From assembly GCA_963922715.1 (NCBI GenBank), contig CAWUJT010000002.1:1-64000 (forward strand): a stretch of DNA of 64,000 nucleotides, given 5' to 3'. This document shows positions 17,039 to 26,182 of the stretch, piece after piece. The position numbers were made by a program, and so were the translations under genes. The stretch comes from CAWUJT01 sp963922715. Its GTDB lineage: Bacteria > Pseudomonadota > Alphaproteobacteria > Rhodobacterales > Rhodobacteraceae. Every line of letters starts with the position of its first letter. Position 1 is the first letter of the stretch. The notes under the pieces are model-generated. The model was not told where the DNA came from. It was given only the letters and a program-made list of their open reading frames with translations, and ran no database searches.

Positions 17039-17645
17039 AACCTTTCTTGCGCTTGTGCCCACCTATGGCCCTGTTCTTTTAGGGGTCGCCACATATTTCT
17101 CGTGCTTTGGCGCGCCCATCCCTGCCTCGATTTTGATGCTTGCCGCAGGCGCATTTGTGGCGTCTGGCGACTTGGTCCTAGGGGAAATTATTCTTGCGGC
17201 CTTTCTGGGGGCAATCTTGGGCGACTGGACAGGCTTTGCCATTGGGCGGCGGTTCACCCATTGGCTGGAACGCGCTGAAGACCGTCATCCAAAATGGTCG
17301 TCCCTAAGCCACCGCGCCCGAATGGCTCTTGCCCAAAAGGGGGGGTGGGCTGTCTTTTTCTCGCGTTGGCTTTTTGCCCAACTGGGACCGGCTTTGACCT
17401 ATGCCGCCGGGACCGCCGGTATGAGTTGGCGGCGGTTTCTTTTGCCCCAAATTGCGGGCGAAGTGCTGTGGGTTGGGATTTATGTGGGCCTTGGATATGC
17501 TTTTGCCCGTCACATCAGCGATGTATCGCTGTTTGCCAGCAGTGTCTCTGCCGCGCTTGCGGCGGCGGGTTGTGCTTTGATGCTGGGGGGTATTCTTTGG
17601 TGGTGGGCATCTAATCAGAAGGCAGACGCACGGCGGAAAGCGTGA
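17031..17645 (+). CDS. DedA family membrane protein
   Basis: A 204-residue DedA-family protein. Members are implicated in lipid scrambling/flipping and proton-motive-force-dependent envelope homeostasis. It has the N-terminal re-entrant region with FGAPIPASILMLAAGA, the ILGDWTGFAIGRR motif and the second re-entrant FFSRWLFAQLGPALTYAAGTAGMSWRRFL. The ATG at 17031 overlaps the upstream gene; an earlier in-frame GTG-type start would overlap it by 65 bases and was rejected. Its 3' end overlaps the convergent cytochrome gene by 35 bases. Confidence 0.85.
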   Translation: MTETFLALVPTYGPVLLGVATYFSCFGAPIPASILMLAAGAFVASGDLVLGEIILAAFLGAILGDWTGFAIGRRFTHWLERAEDRHPKWSSLSHRARMALAQKGGWAVFFSRWLFAQLGPALTYAAGTAGMSWRRFLLPQIAGEVLWVGIYVGLGYAFARHISDVSLFASSVSAALAAAGCALMLGGILWWWASNQKADARRKA

Positions 17646-18837
17646 TATCGACGTCAACGCCAAAGCCGACGGTGCTTTCGTCTGGATAGCTTGGACCAAT
17701 ATTAAAATCCCGCCTGTCGAGGGTGATTTGAGCGGACATTGTGGTTCTGTCCCCTTCCATACTCAGGCTAAATGGCAATCTCACCGGAACCTCAGTGCCT
17801 TTCAGACGCAATGTCCCAGTGGCGAAATAGTCCCCATTTTCATCGCGTGTGATCGGGGCCTGGAATACCGCTGTGGGAAAAGTCTGTGCACTGAAAAACT
17901 CCGTTCCTAAGGCTTGCGTGGTGATAGATCCCAAGGTGAGGGAGGCGATGTTGATCGTGACCTCGACATCGCCCAAGGTTTCCGCGGTACTCTCTGGATC
18001 AAAAGTGATAGCGGCTGTCCAATCGGCAAACCGTCCGGTCACAGCACTTTGCAATTGGTCTACGGTGATTTCAAGACTGCCCTCGGTCACTTGCCAGTCC
18101 GAGACCGTTTCGGCCAGCAGAGGTGTCACTTGCGTGTCATGCGCGCGAAACATCCCCAAGCCCGCACCGATGCCAAGTGCAACGGCATAAAGCAAAATCG
18201 CCATGATTGGTGGGACAAAACTGGCCTTGTGCGGCGGCAGCGCGATTTCTGGCCGCACACCAAACCACATGCGCGCAAGGGTGCTGTCGCGGTCAATGAC
18301 GGCATGTTTCATGGCACCAGCAATGTGTAGCAGAAGACAAAACACAAGGACGCGCTCAAAAATGATGTGCAGGCTTGAAAACACTTCTGCGATCGGCTCA
18401 TTTTTCGGCACAAACGGCAACCCTTGACCAAGTGGCCAGAGAATCGGCGCAAATCCCGTTGTGGCGGCATGGTGAATCCAGCCTGTCAGCGGCACCAGCA
18501 CAAGACTGGCATAAAGCGCCCAGTGGATTGTTTCGGCACACAGCAGCTCAAACCGGCGTTCTTTGTGCAAGGGGGCAGGCTTGGGCTGTGTAAAAGCCCA
18601 TAGGATACGGAACAGAGCCACGAAAAAGATCGTCACGCCAACGGTTTTGTGCAGCGAAAATATCCAGGCTTTTTGCGCCAATTCCTCTGACGTGTCATAG
18701 GGTAAATTCTGCGCCACAATGCCGAGCGGAATGGCGGTAAAAATCAAAAGAGCGGTCAGCCAATGAAGGCTTTTGGAAACGATACCATAATGGCTGGAGC
18801 TATTTTCGAGTGTCATCATGGGCGCATTTACAGGCAT
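17611..18837 (-). CDS. Cytochrome b561 - YceI domain fusion
   Basis: A 408-residue two-domain protein. Residues 15 to about 215 are a four-helix cytochrome b561 with paired haem histidines (KSLHWL, SLHKTVG, ETIHWALY, LLLHIAGAMKH). After a further membrane segment (about 220-240), residues 250-405 form a periplasmic YceI lipocalin-like domain that binds polyisoprenoids in characterised members. In E. coli yceI and the b561 gene yceJ are separate neighbours, so this is a gene fusion that supports joint function. It is transcribed away from fabD and its stop lies inside the end of dedA. Confidence 0.9.
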   Translation of the reverse strand: MPVNAPMMTLENSSSHYGIVSKSLHWLTALLIFTAIPLGIVAQNLPYDTSEELAQKAWIFSLHKTVGVTIFFVALFRILWAFTQPKPAPLHKERRFELLCAETIHWALYASLVLVPLTGWIHHAATTGFAPILWPLGQGLPFVPKNEPIAEVFSSLHIIFERVLVFCLLLHIAGAMKHAVIDRDSTLARMWFGVRPEIALPPHKASFVPPIMAILLYAVALGIGAGLGMFRAHDTQVTPLLAETVSDWQVTEGSLEITVDQLQSAVTGRFADWTAAITFDPESTAETLGDVEVTINIASLTLGSITTQALGTEFFSAQTFPTAVFQAPITRDENGDYFATGTLRLKGTEVPVRLPFSLSMEGDRTTMSAQITLDRRDFNIGPSYPDESTVGFGVDVDITLSAVRLPSD

Positions 18838-18960
18838 TGGCGCGCTTTTGCCAAGCCTCAGATCCGCACGATCGATGTGCAGAATTGCGTTTTACCCAGA
18901 AACGCCATTGCGAGATGGGCAGCCTCGGGCTAAGGCCATTTAAACCATTGGGAGAACCGC

Positions 18961-19899
18961 ATGACCAAAGCCATCGTCTTTCCCGGGCAGGGCGCGCAAT
19001 TCATCGGCATGGGCCGCGATGTCGCCGCAGCCACGCCTGTCGCCCAAGCCGTTTTTGAAGAAGTAGACGCGGCCCTTGGCCTGGCGCTCTCCAAGATCAT
19101 TTGGGAGGGCACGCAAGAAGAGTTAACGCTCACAGCCAATGCCCAACCGGCGTTGATGGCCACCTCCATCGCGGTGTTGCGGGCACTGGAAGAGCGGGGG
19201 TTTGATTTGCCGACAGAGGCGGCTTTTGTCGCTGGGCATTCTTTGGGGGAATATACAGCCCTGACAGCAGCGGGCAGTTTGTCTTTGGCGGATTGTGCAC
19301 GTCTGTTGCGTATTCGTGGGGAGGCGATGCAGGCGGCGGTGCCGGTGGGTGTCGGGGCCATGGCCGCGATCTTGGGCTTGAGCTTTGATCAAGTGCAGCG
19401 CGTCGCCGCCGAGGCCGCTGAAAACGAGATTTGTGCGGCCGCCAACGACAATGATCCCGGTCAGGTGGTTGTCTCTGGTCATAAGGCCGCTGTAGAACGT
19501 GCGATCACCTTGGCAAAAGAGGCCGGTGCAAAGCGCGCTGTTCTGTTGCCAGTAAGCGCGCCGTTTCACTGTGCGCTCATGGAACCTGCTGCGGCGCGGA
19601 TGGCCCAGGCGCTGGAAGAAGCGGACATTGCCGCCCCTTCCGTCCCTGTTGTGGCGAATGTGCGGGCAAATGCTGTATCGGATCCTTTAATCATACGCTC
19701 TTTGTTGGTAGAGCAGGTCACAGGCTCTGTGCGCTGGCGAGACAGCGTTGCTTGGATGGTGGCGCATGGTGTGACAGAGATGTGGGAAGTTGGGGCAGGC
19801 AAAGCCCTCAGCGGGATGATCAAGCGCATTGATCGTGGCGTAACAACGCAAGCCTTTGCCACACTGGCGGATGTCGCGGCGTATTCAAAAACATCATGA
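18961..19899 (+). CDS. fabD: Malonyl-CoA:ACP transacylase FabD
   Basis: A 312-residue cytoplasmic enzyme that loads malonyl groups on acyl carrier protein. The N-terminal FPGQGAQFIGMG forms the oxyanion loop, GHSLGEYTAL holds the catalytic Ser, and PVSAPFHCALM the catalytic His. A GGGAG ribosome site precedes the ATG. First gene of the fabD-fabG-acpP-fabF cluster. fabH and plsX are not nearby. Confidence 0.95.
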   Translation: MTKAIVFPGQGAQFIGMGRDVAAATPVAQAVFEEVDAALGLALSKIIWEGTQEELTLTANAQPALMATSIAVLRALEERGFDLPTEAAFVAGHSLGEYTALTAAGSLSLADCARLLRIRGEAMQAAVPVGVGAMAAILGLSFDQVQRVAAEAAENEICAAANDNDPGQVVVSGHKAAVERAITLAKEAGAKRAVLLPVSAPFHCALMEPAAARMAQALEEADIAAPSVPVVANVRANAVSDPLIIRSLLVEQVTGSVRWRDSVAWMVAHGVTEMWEVGAGKALSGMIKRIDRGVTTQAFATLADVAAYSKTS

Positions 19900-19944
19900 G
19901 TTGTCAGAAGACTCTTAAAGTTTTACATCAACTAAGGAAGACAT

Positions 19945-20682
19945 ATGTTTGACTTATCAGGAAAATCTGCTCTTATCACGGGTGCCTCGGGCGGCATTGG
20001 TGCACAAATTGCGCGCAGCTTACACCAAGCCGGGGCAACTGTTGGCCTGTCTGGCACACGTGAAGAACCGCTACACGCCTTGGCCGATGCGTTGGGCACG
20101 CGCGCCTTTGTGTTGCCGTGTAACCTCAGCGATGCAGAGGCGATAAAAGCCCTGCCCGCACAAGCGGCAGAGGTGATGGGCAGCGTTGACATTCTGATCA
20201 ACAATGCGGGCATCACCCGCGATCAGCTTTTCATGCGCATGTCGGACGACGATTTCGAAACGGTTCTTGCGGTCAATTTGACGGCGGCCTTTCGCCTATG
20301 CCGTGGTGTGCTGCGCGGCATGATGAAGGCCCGTTGGGGCCGGATCGTCAACATCTCTTCGGTTGTGGGGGCCACCGGCAACCCAGGACAGGCGAATTAT
20401 GCGGCCTCCAAGGCGGGGTTGATTGGGATGACAAAATCCCTGGCTTATGAAGTGGCCTCCCGAGGGATTACGGTAAATGCCGTGGCGCCCGGGTTTATTG
20501 CAACCGCCATGACAGAGAAACTGAACGACGCCCAAAAAGAGGCGATTCATACCCAAATTCCCATGGCCCGGATGGGAACACCGGAAGAGATTGCCGCCGG
20601 CGTTTTGTTTCTCGCAGCGCCGGAAGCTTCTTATATCACAGGCACAACGCTGCATGTTAACGGTGGTTTGGCGATGTTGTAA
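19945..20682 (+). CDS. fabG: 3-oxoacyl-ACP reductase FabG
   Basis: A 245-residue short-chain dehydrogenase that reduces 3-oxoacyl-ACP with NADPH. It has the cofactor loop TGASGGIG, the NNAG motif in ILINNAGITRD, and the catalytic Ser/Tyr/Lys in NISSVVG and NYAASKAG. The end, TGTTLHVNGGLAML, is the FabG signature. It lies 45 bases after fabD and is probably co-transcribed with it. Confidence 0.95.
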   Translation: MFDLSGKSALITGASGGIGAQIARSLHQAGATVGLSGTREEPLHALADALGTRAFVLPCNLSDAEAIKALPAQAAEVMGSVDILINNAGITRDQLFMRMSDDDFETVLAVNLTAAFRLCRGVLRGMMKARWGRIVNISSVVGATGNPGQANYAASKAGLIGMTKSLAYEVASRGITVNAVAPGFIATAMTEKLNDAQKEAIHTQIPMARMGTPEEIAAGVLFLAAPEASYITGTTLHVNGGLAML

Positions 20683-20787
20683 GGGATGTCAGCAAAGCGT
20701 TTGCCAATCCGAAACGATGTGATAAGAGGACGGATATCTCGCCTAGGGAGGATCTTAAACATTCCAAAAGGCGGTAGGCGCAGGGCA

Positions 20788-20824
20788 CTTGGTTTGGTGC
20801 ATCTGACGTCATATATGAACCAAG
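20788..20824 (+). promoter_or_regulatory. Inverted repeat in the acpP leader
   Basis: Arms CTTGGTT (20788-20794) and AACCAAG (20818-20824) lie in the 178-base spacer between fabG and acpP and enclose the perfect palindrome TGACGTCA (20804-20811). It could be an operator or an mRNA hairpin near the acpP ribosome site. Its function is unknown and it may be chance. Confidence 0.3.
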
Positions 20825-20860
20825 GGCCGCAGGTAGGCTCAGGCAAGTGAGGAAAGATAT

Positions 20861-21094
20861 ATGAGCGATATTGCAGACCGCGTCCGCAAGAAAGTGGTTG
20901 AGCACCTCGGTGTTGACGAAGAGAAGGTGATTGAAAGCGCCTCTTTCATTGATGACCTTGGCGCAGATAGTCTTGATACCGTTGAATTGGTGATGGCTTT
21001 TGAAGAAGAGTTTGGCATTGAAATTCCCGATGATGCGGCGGAAACCATCCAAACCTTTGGCGATGCTGTCAATTTTATCACGGAAAACACATAG
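20861..21094 (+). CDS. acpP: Acyl carrier protein
   Basis: A 77-residue acidic four-helix carrier. The 4'-phosphopantetheine attachment site is Ser37 in GADSLDTVELVM, and the helix II/III sequence EEEFGIEIPDDAAE is typical. It shuttles acyl chains for FabD, FabG and FabF encoded around it. A ribosome site (GAGG) precedes the ATG, and a strong terminator follows 20 bases after the stop, giving acpP a distinct transcript end inside the cluster. Confidence 0.97.
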   Translation: MSDIADRVRKKVVEHLGVDEEKVIESASFIDDLGADSLDTVELVMAFEEEFGIEIPDDAAETIQTFGDAVNFITENT

Positions 21095-21114
21095 TTTTTG
21101 CAGTCAAAAGATGG

Positions 21115-21142
21115 AAACGGCGCTCCGTAGGGCGTCGTTTTT
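21115..21142 (+). terminator. Intrinsic terminator after acpP
   Basis: AAACGGCGCTC (21115-21125) pairs with GGGCGTCGTTT (21130-21140) over 11 positions, with two G-T wobbles, around a CGTA loop. A run of five T begins within the 3' arm (21138-21142). It separates acpP from fabF. Confidence 0.8.
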
Positions 21143-21202
21143 GATTTGAAAATGTTCCGAAAAACTGTGTCATTAGGGGTTATTACATAGGGGGATCATA
21201 AC

Positions 21203-22459
21203 ATGAGACGCGTTGTTGTGACGGGCCTTGGTATGGTTACGCCCTTAGCCTGTGGTGTGGAGCCGACTTGGCAACGCCTGTTGAACGGGGAAAGTGGGGC
21301 GGGACCGATATCACGGTTTGACGCCAGTTCTTTTGCGACGACATATGCCTGTGAAATCCCTTTTGGCGACGGAACAGGGGACACATTTAATCCCGACGAT
21401 TGGATGGAGCCAAAAGAACAGCGGAAGGTCGATAAATTTATCCTTTACGCGATGGCGGCGGCTGATCAGGCTTTAGAGGATGCTCGGTGGACAGCGGAAA
21501 GCGAAGAGGCCCGCAACCGCGCAGGGGTTTTGATTGGTTCTGGTATCGGTGGCTTGACAAACATCGCGGAGACCGCCGTTCTGCTGAAGGACCGCGGACC
21601 GCGGCGGGTATCACCCTTTTTCATTCCGTCTGCTTTGATCAATCTTGCCTCTGGCCAGGTCTCTATACGATACGGCTTGAAAGGTCCCAACCATGCCGTG
21701 GTGACCGCTTGTTCAAGCGGGGCGCATGCGATTGGCGATGCCGCGCGGCTGATCGCGTTAGGCGATGCCGATGTGATGGTGGCCGGGGGCACCGAAAGCC
21801 CGATTTGCGAGATTGGCGTTGCGGGGTTCAACGCTTGTAAGGCGCTGTCTACAAAACGCGCAGATAACCCAAAGGCGGCCAGCCGCCCCTACGATACGGA
21901 TCGGGATGGGTTTGTGATGGGGGAAGGCGCGGGGATTGTTGTGCTGGAGGACTATGAGCATGCCAAAGCTCGCGGGGCGCATATTTATGCGGAAATCCTT
22001 GGCTATGGACTGTCGGGGGATGCTTATCATATCACCGCCCCCTCTGAGGATGGCGATGGCGGAGAGCGCTCGATGCGCGCCGCACTCAAGCGTGCTGGAT
22101 TGGAGCCAGAAGATATCGATTATATCAATGCGCATGGTACATCGACAATGGCTGATACGATAGAGCTTGCTGCCGTGGAGCGTGTGATGGGCAAGGCTGC
22201 AGAGAAGGTTACAATGTCCTCGACGAAATCGGCCATTGGGCACCTTCTTGGGGCTGCAGGCGCTGTCGAGACGATTTTTTCCATCCTGGCCCTGCGCGAT
22301 CAAGTGGCCCCGCCGACGCTCAATTTGGATAGCCCGTCTGTGACACCGCGCCTGAGCCTGGCACCCCATGCTGCTGAGCCGCGCGAGATCAATATCGCTT
22401 TATCAAACTCTTTTGGTTTCGGCGGGACCAATGCAACGCTTATTGTGGGAAAAACATAA
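21203..22459 (+). CDS. fabF: 3-oxoacyl-ACP synthase II FabF
   Basis: A 418-residue condensing enzyme that elongates fatty acids and controls the unsaturated fraction. It has the N-terminal RRVVVTGLGMVTPL, the nucleophile Cys in VTACSSGAHAIG, the active-site His in NAHGTST and the second His in KSAIGHLLGAAG, ending in NSFGFGGTNATL. The start follows a spacer holding the acpP terminator, so it may have its own promoter. Confidence 0.95.
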   Translation: MRRVVVTGLGMVTPLACGVEPTWQRLLNGESGAGPISRFDASSFATTYACEIPFGDGTGDTFNPDDWMEPKEQRKVDKFILYAMAAADQALEDARWTAESEEARNRAGVLIGSGIGGLTNIAETAVLLKDRGPRRVSPFFIPSALINLASGQVSIRYGLKGPNHAVVTACSSGAHAIGDAARLIALGDADVMVAGGTESPICEIGVAGFNACKALSTKRADNPKAASRPYDTDRDGFVMGEGAGIVVLEDYEHAKARGAHIYAEILGYGLSGDAYHITAPSEDGDGGERSMRAALKRAGLEPEDIDYINAHGTSTMADTIELAAVERVMGKAAEKVTMSSTKSAIGHLLGAAGAVETIFSILALRDQVAPPTLNLDSPSVTPRLSLAPHAAEPREINIALSNSFGFGGTNATLIVGKT

Positions 22460-22465
22460 CTTGCA

Positions 22466-23623
22466 ATGTGGACGCATATTTCTTCAAATGCTTTGAACAT
22501 ACTTATCGTTTTCGGTGTTTTGATTGTCGGTGCGGTGAATTGGGGTATGGCGACTTACAGCGCCCCTGGTCCGCTTAAAGAGGCTGCTTTTTTCGATGTC
22601 GCGCCTGGGGCGAGTTTACGCGCGGTTTCAGAAAATTTGGAACGTGCGGGCATTGTGAGTTCTGCCTCTGTCTTTCGACTTGGGGCACATTACACAGATC
22701 GCGCACAAGATCTGAAATTTGGCACCTATGAGATCTCGCCAGGGGCAACCATGCCTGAGGTTCTGGACACGATCACCTCGGGCTCGGGCGCGCAACGCTA
22801 TACGGCAACCCTTGTGATCCGGGGCCAAGGGGCCGAGATGCGTGTGCGTGAGACAGTACCGGGCGAAAGCCGGCAGATCGAGATTGCGACCTATGACGCA
22901 AGTGCCCCTGTGCCGGAGGCTTTTGCCCAGTTGCGCGATCGCGGTGTGCCGATCACCTACCGGGTCAGTGCGGCCCCAGGGCTCACCTCTTGGCAGATTG
23001 TCGAAGGGTTGCGCACAGCTGAGTTTCTTTTTGGTGAAATCACTGAGCTGCCGCCGGAAGGAACACTGGCACCCGATACCTATGATGTCCGCCGCGGGAG
23101 TACGCGCCAAGACTTGATTGATCGCATGACTGAGGCGCAAACGGCGGCATTGCAAGAGGTTTGGGCGACACGTATGGACAATCTGCCCATCTTGACCCCT
23201 GCAGAGGCTTTGACTTTGGCATCCATTATCGAAAAAGAAACAAGTGTGCCCGAAGAACGCGGTTTGGTCTCATCGGTGTTTGTCAACCGGCTCAACCGCG
23301 GGATGCGCCTGCAAACCGATCCAACGGTAATCTATGGTGTGACAAATGGACGGGGGTCTTTGAACCGGGGTCTGTTGCGTTCTGAACTGCGTACGCCCAC
23401 GGCGTATAACACCTATGTCATCGCTGGTTTGCCGCCCGGTCCGATTGCCAATCCCGGACGTGCCGCGCTGGAGGCGGCGGTCAATCCCGATGAAAGCGAC
23501 TATCTCTTTTTTGTGGCAGATGGCACCGGGGGACATGCTTTCGCAGAAACTTTGGCAGAGCACAATCGCAATGTTGCACGCTGGCGTGAGATCGAGGCGG
23601 GACTGTCATCGCCATCGGAATGA
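22466..23623 (+). CDS. mltG: Endolytic transglycosylase MltG
   Basis: A 385-residue membrane-anchored enzyme that cuts nascent peptidoglycan strands. It has one N-terminal transmembrane segment (about residues 8-27), a LysM-like stretch, and the YceG/MltG catalytic domain with ASIIEKETSVPEERGLV (catalytic Glu) and RLNRGMRLQTDPTVIYG. The order fabF-mltG is common in proteobacteria. It starts six bases after the fabF stop, so it is in one operon with it. Confidence 0.93.
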   Translation: MWTHISSNALNILIVFGVLIVGAVNWGMATYSAPGPLKEAAFFDVAPGASLRAVSENLERAGIVSSASVFRLGAHYTDRAQDLKFGTYEISPGATMPEVLDTITSGSGAQRYTATLVIRGQGAEMRVRETVPGESRQIEIATYDASAPVPEAFAQLRDRGVPITYRVSAAPGLTSWQIVEGLRTAEFLFGEITELPPEGTLAPDTYDVRRGSTRQDLIDRMTEAQTAALQEVWATRMDNLPILTPAEALTLASIIEKETSVPEERGLVSSVFVNRLNRGMRLQTDPTVIYGVTNGRGSLNRGLLRSELRTPTAYNTYVIAGLPPGPIANPGRAALEAAVNPDESDYLFFVADGTGGHAFAETLAEHNRNVARWREIEAGLSSPSE

Positions 23624-23701
23624 CTTGAAAATGCTTCCAATCAATCGTTTTATTTTAATGCTTCCAGTGTTTTAGAGTGTTCAATAGAGGGTGTGAGTTT
23701 G

Positions 23702-24565
23702 TCAAAACCATTGTCCAGGCTCCATAAATCCCAAATCCATCAGTTGTTGATCGGACCAATCGAACTGCTCTGAATTACACCATAGGAAAGTCTCGATCTG
23801 CCTACGGCTACCGGGGTTGGATTTGAGCGCTTTGGCCGCCTTAAAAGAACAGACCGCACCGGTCAGGCAGTGATGCCATGGTCCTTCAAAGGTGTTGAGT
23901 TCTTCGTCTGAGAGCGTGTGATCGTCTCTAAAGATCAAACCAGGGCTTGTTTTAAACAGCCCCACACGATCAATTCTGCGCCGGTCTTCGGCCACATGTT
24001 CTTGGAAACGCCACCGCAGACCACCGTAGAAATTAAGTTGACGATGCATCAAGTGGTCATCACGCCGTCTTGCCAGGGCGTAATAGCCATCGGTATCCAA
24101 ATATGCTGTTTTACGATCAATGCCGTTCGGCGCAGTTTCGAGATCAGCGGCATAAAGATCAATGACAAATGTCAGCATCGCATTCCGGCGCTCTTCCGTG
24201 CAAAAGCCAATCGCTTCTGAAATGACCCGTGTGCCGCAGAATGGAAAAAACAAATACTCTGCATTATAAAGGTAAGATACCCATGTTCCAGGGGGAACGC
24301 TTTCGATCAAAGCGTTGATGGTCGATGTTGTAAAATCGGCCTTGCGCGGCCCTATCAGCAGCGTATGACAGCCCTCTGGTAAGATTTTGGGCGCTTCGAC
24401 GCCTTTGGGCATCACGAGAACAATATGTGGAAAGCCAAGTGATTTTTGATGCGCAAGCGTTGACGCAATTTCTTCATTGTCTTCGCATAAAATAATGCAA
24501 ACAGGCCCTTTGTCGAGTGTGTGCGGGGCGCGTGCTTTGAAGTCTTGCAAAGAGGTATAGTTCAT
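23702..24565 (-). CDS. Glycosyltransferase family 2-like protein (function unknown)
   Basis: A 287-residue protein of a type common in Rhodobacterales and usually annotated glycosyltransferase 2. Visible marks are an N-terminal Rossmann-like GPVCIILCEDNEEIASTLAHQ, then SYLYNAEYLFFPFCGTRVI, GGLRWRFQEHVAEDRRRIDR and a conserved end (MEPGQWF). No classical DxD is obvious. The start chosen is MNYTSLQDF; an upstream in-frame start would add 23 low-quality residues. It converges on mltG and is divergent from miaB. Confidence 0.6.
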   Translation of the reverse strand: MNYTSLQDFKARAPHTLDKGPVCIILCEDNEEIASTLAHQKSLGFPHIVLVMPKGVEAPKILPEGCHTLLIGPRKADFTTSTINALIESVPPGTWVSYLYNAEYLFFPFCGTRVISEAIGFCTEERRNAMLTFVIDLYAADLETAPNGIDRKTAYLDTDGYYALARRRDDHLMHRQLNFYGGLRWRFQEHVAEDRRRIDRVGLFKTSPGLIFRDDHTLSDEELNTFEGPWHHCLTGAVCSFKAAKALKSNPGSRRQIETFLWCNSEQFDWSDQQLMDLGFMEPGQWF

Positions 24566-24687
24566 ATATTGACCTTGCCCTTCATTTTTTTCTGTCTTGC
24601 CTGAGTGAACGACGCTTGCCAAGACCCTTGGCATCTATTGCCTGATCGCGTAGGACACAGTGTGTTTTTCAAAGCAAGGTGACCGGC

Positions 24688-26013
24688 ATGGCAGACAGCA
24701 AAAAGCTCTACATTAAAACCTATGGCTGTCAGATGAATGTCTATGACAGTGCCCGTATGGTCGAGGTACTGGGGCAAGAGGGATATGTTGAAACCCAGAC
24801 CCCTGAAACGGCCGATATGATTTTGCTCAACACCTGTCATATTCGGGAAAAAGCCGCAGAGAAAGTTTATTCTGAGTTAGGCCGATTACGTCCACTGCGC
24901 GAGAAAAATCCCGAGTTGAAAATCGGTGTCGCGGGATGTGTGGCCCAAGCGCAGGGCGCTGAAATCATGGAGCGCCAGCCCATGGTTGATCTTGTGGTCG
25001 GCCCACAGACCTATCATCGTCTGCCGAAAATGCTCGGGGCCCTCAAAACGGGGCAAAAAGCCGTGCTTGATACGGATTTTCCCCAAGAAGACAAGTTCGA
25101 TCATATGACCGCCACACGGCAAACATCCGGGCGAGTGACGGCGTTTTTGACAGTTCAGGAAGGATGCGATAAATTTTGCTCCTTTTGTGTTGTGCCTTAC
25201 ACACGCGGAGCTGAAGTCAGCCGTCCGGTCGCGCGTGTCCTCAAAGAGGCGGAAGAGTTGGTCTCCAAAGGGGTGAAAGACATCACACTGTTGGGGCAAA
25301 ATGTGAATGCGTATCACGGGGAGGGCCCGAGTGGCGGTGAGTGGTCTTTGGCGCGCCTTATTTGGGCTTTGAGTGATATCGACGGGCTCGCCCGCATTCG
25401 CTATACCACAAGCCATCCAAATGAGATGACAGATGATCTGATAGCAGCCCACGGCAGCTGTGAAAAATTGATGCCTTACCTTCATCTTCCGGTGCAATCA
25501 GGCTCTGATCGGATTTTAAAAGCGATGAATCGCAAACACACCGCGGAAACATATTTGAAAATTATCCATAAGCTTCGTGAAGCCAGACCAGATATTTTGG
25601 TGTCTGGAGATTTTATCGTGGGCTACCCAGGGGAAACAGAGGCCGATTTTGAAGCGACACTCGCGTTGGTTGAGACGGTTGGTTATGGACAGGCGTATTC
25701 TTTTAAGTATTCCGCCCGCCCTGGAACACCTGCGGCAGAGAAGCCATCGGTGCCGGCTGATGTTGCGGACGCGCGGTTGCAAGTTCTTCAAGCCTTGCTT
25801 GCAAAACAGCAATCCCATGCACAAAATGTCATGATCGGACAGACGATCAAAGTCTTGTTTGAAAAACCGGGTCGATTGCCGGGCCAACTTATCGGCAAAA
25901 CAGAACATAACCAAGCCTGCCATGCCACCGCTTCGCCAGGTTATCTTAATCGCATAAAGAATGTGATTGTTGAGGCAGCGACATCTCATGCTCTTTCTGG
26001 GCAATTAATCTAA
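24688..26013 (+). CDS. miaB: tRNA-2-methylthio-N6-dimethylallyladenosine synthase MiaB
   Basis: A 441-residue radical-SAM methylthiotransferase that modifies A37 of tRNAs reading UNN codons. The N-terminal UPF0004 domain holds cluster cysteines (TYGCQMNVYDS, NTCHIREKA, GCVAQAQG); the radical SAM motif is GCDKFCSFCVVPYTRG, and a TRAM domain ends the protein. It needs Fe-S clusters of the kind built by the suf operon upstream. The ATG at 24688 was preferred over the GTG at 24679 because of its position behind the AAGG ribosome site. Confidence 0.95.
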   Translation: MADSKKLYIKTYGCQMNVYDSARMVEVLGQEGYVETQTPETADMILLNTCHIREKAAEKVYSELGRLRPLREKNPELKIGVAGCVAQAQGAEIMERQPMVDLVVGPQTYHRLPKMLGALKTGQKAVLDTDFPQEDKFDHMTATRQTSGRVTAFLTVQEGCDKFCSFCVVPYTRGAEVSRPVARVLKEAEELVSKGVKDITLLGQNVNAYHGEGPSGGEWSLARLIWALSDIDGLARIRYTTSHPNEMTDDLIAAHGSCEKLMPYLHLPVQSGSDRILKAMNRKHTAETYLKIIHKLREARPDILVSGDFIVGYPGETEADFEATLALVETVGYGQAYSFKYSARPGTPAAEKPSVPADVADARLQVLQALLAKQQSHAQNVMIGQTIKVLFEKPGRLPGQLIGKTEHNQACHATASPGYLNRIKNVIVEAATSHALSGQLI

Positions 26014-26182
26014 GAGATTTCACGGAATGAAATATTTCCATTATTACCCCATAAAAAACATAGTGTTTATGTTTGTCTAACTAGATGTTGTAAATATTAC
26101 TTCACATTGTCGCCATATTTGCTACTGTTAATTAACAAAACAAAGAATCTAAGAAGTAAAAATTTGGTGGAAGGAAATCGTA

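Noticed and set aside
23630..23668. Direct repeat AATGCTTCCA between mltG and the glycosyltransferase-like gene
   Set aside because: There are only two ten-base copies in a convergent spacer, with no further structure; not a CRISPR or element end.
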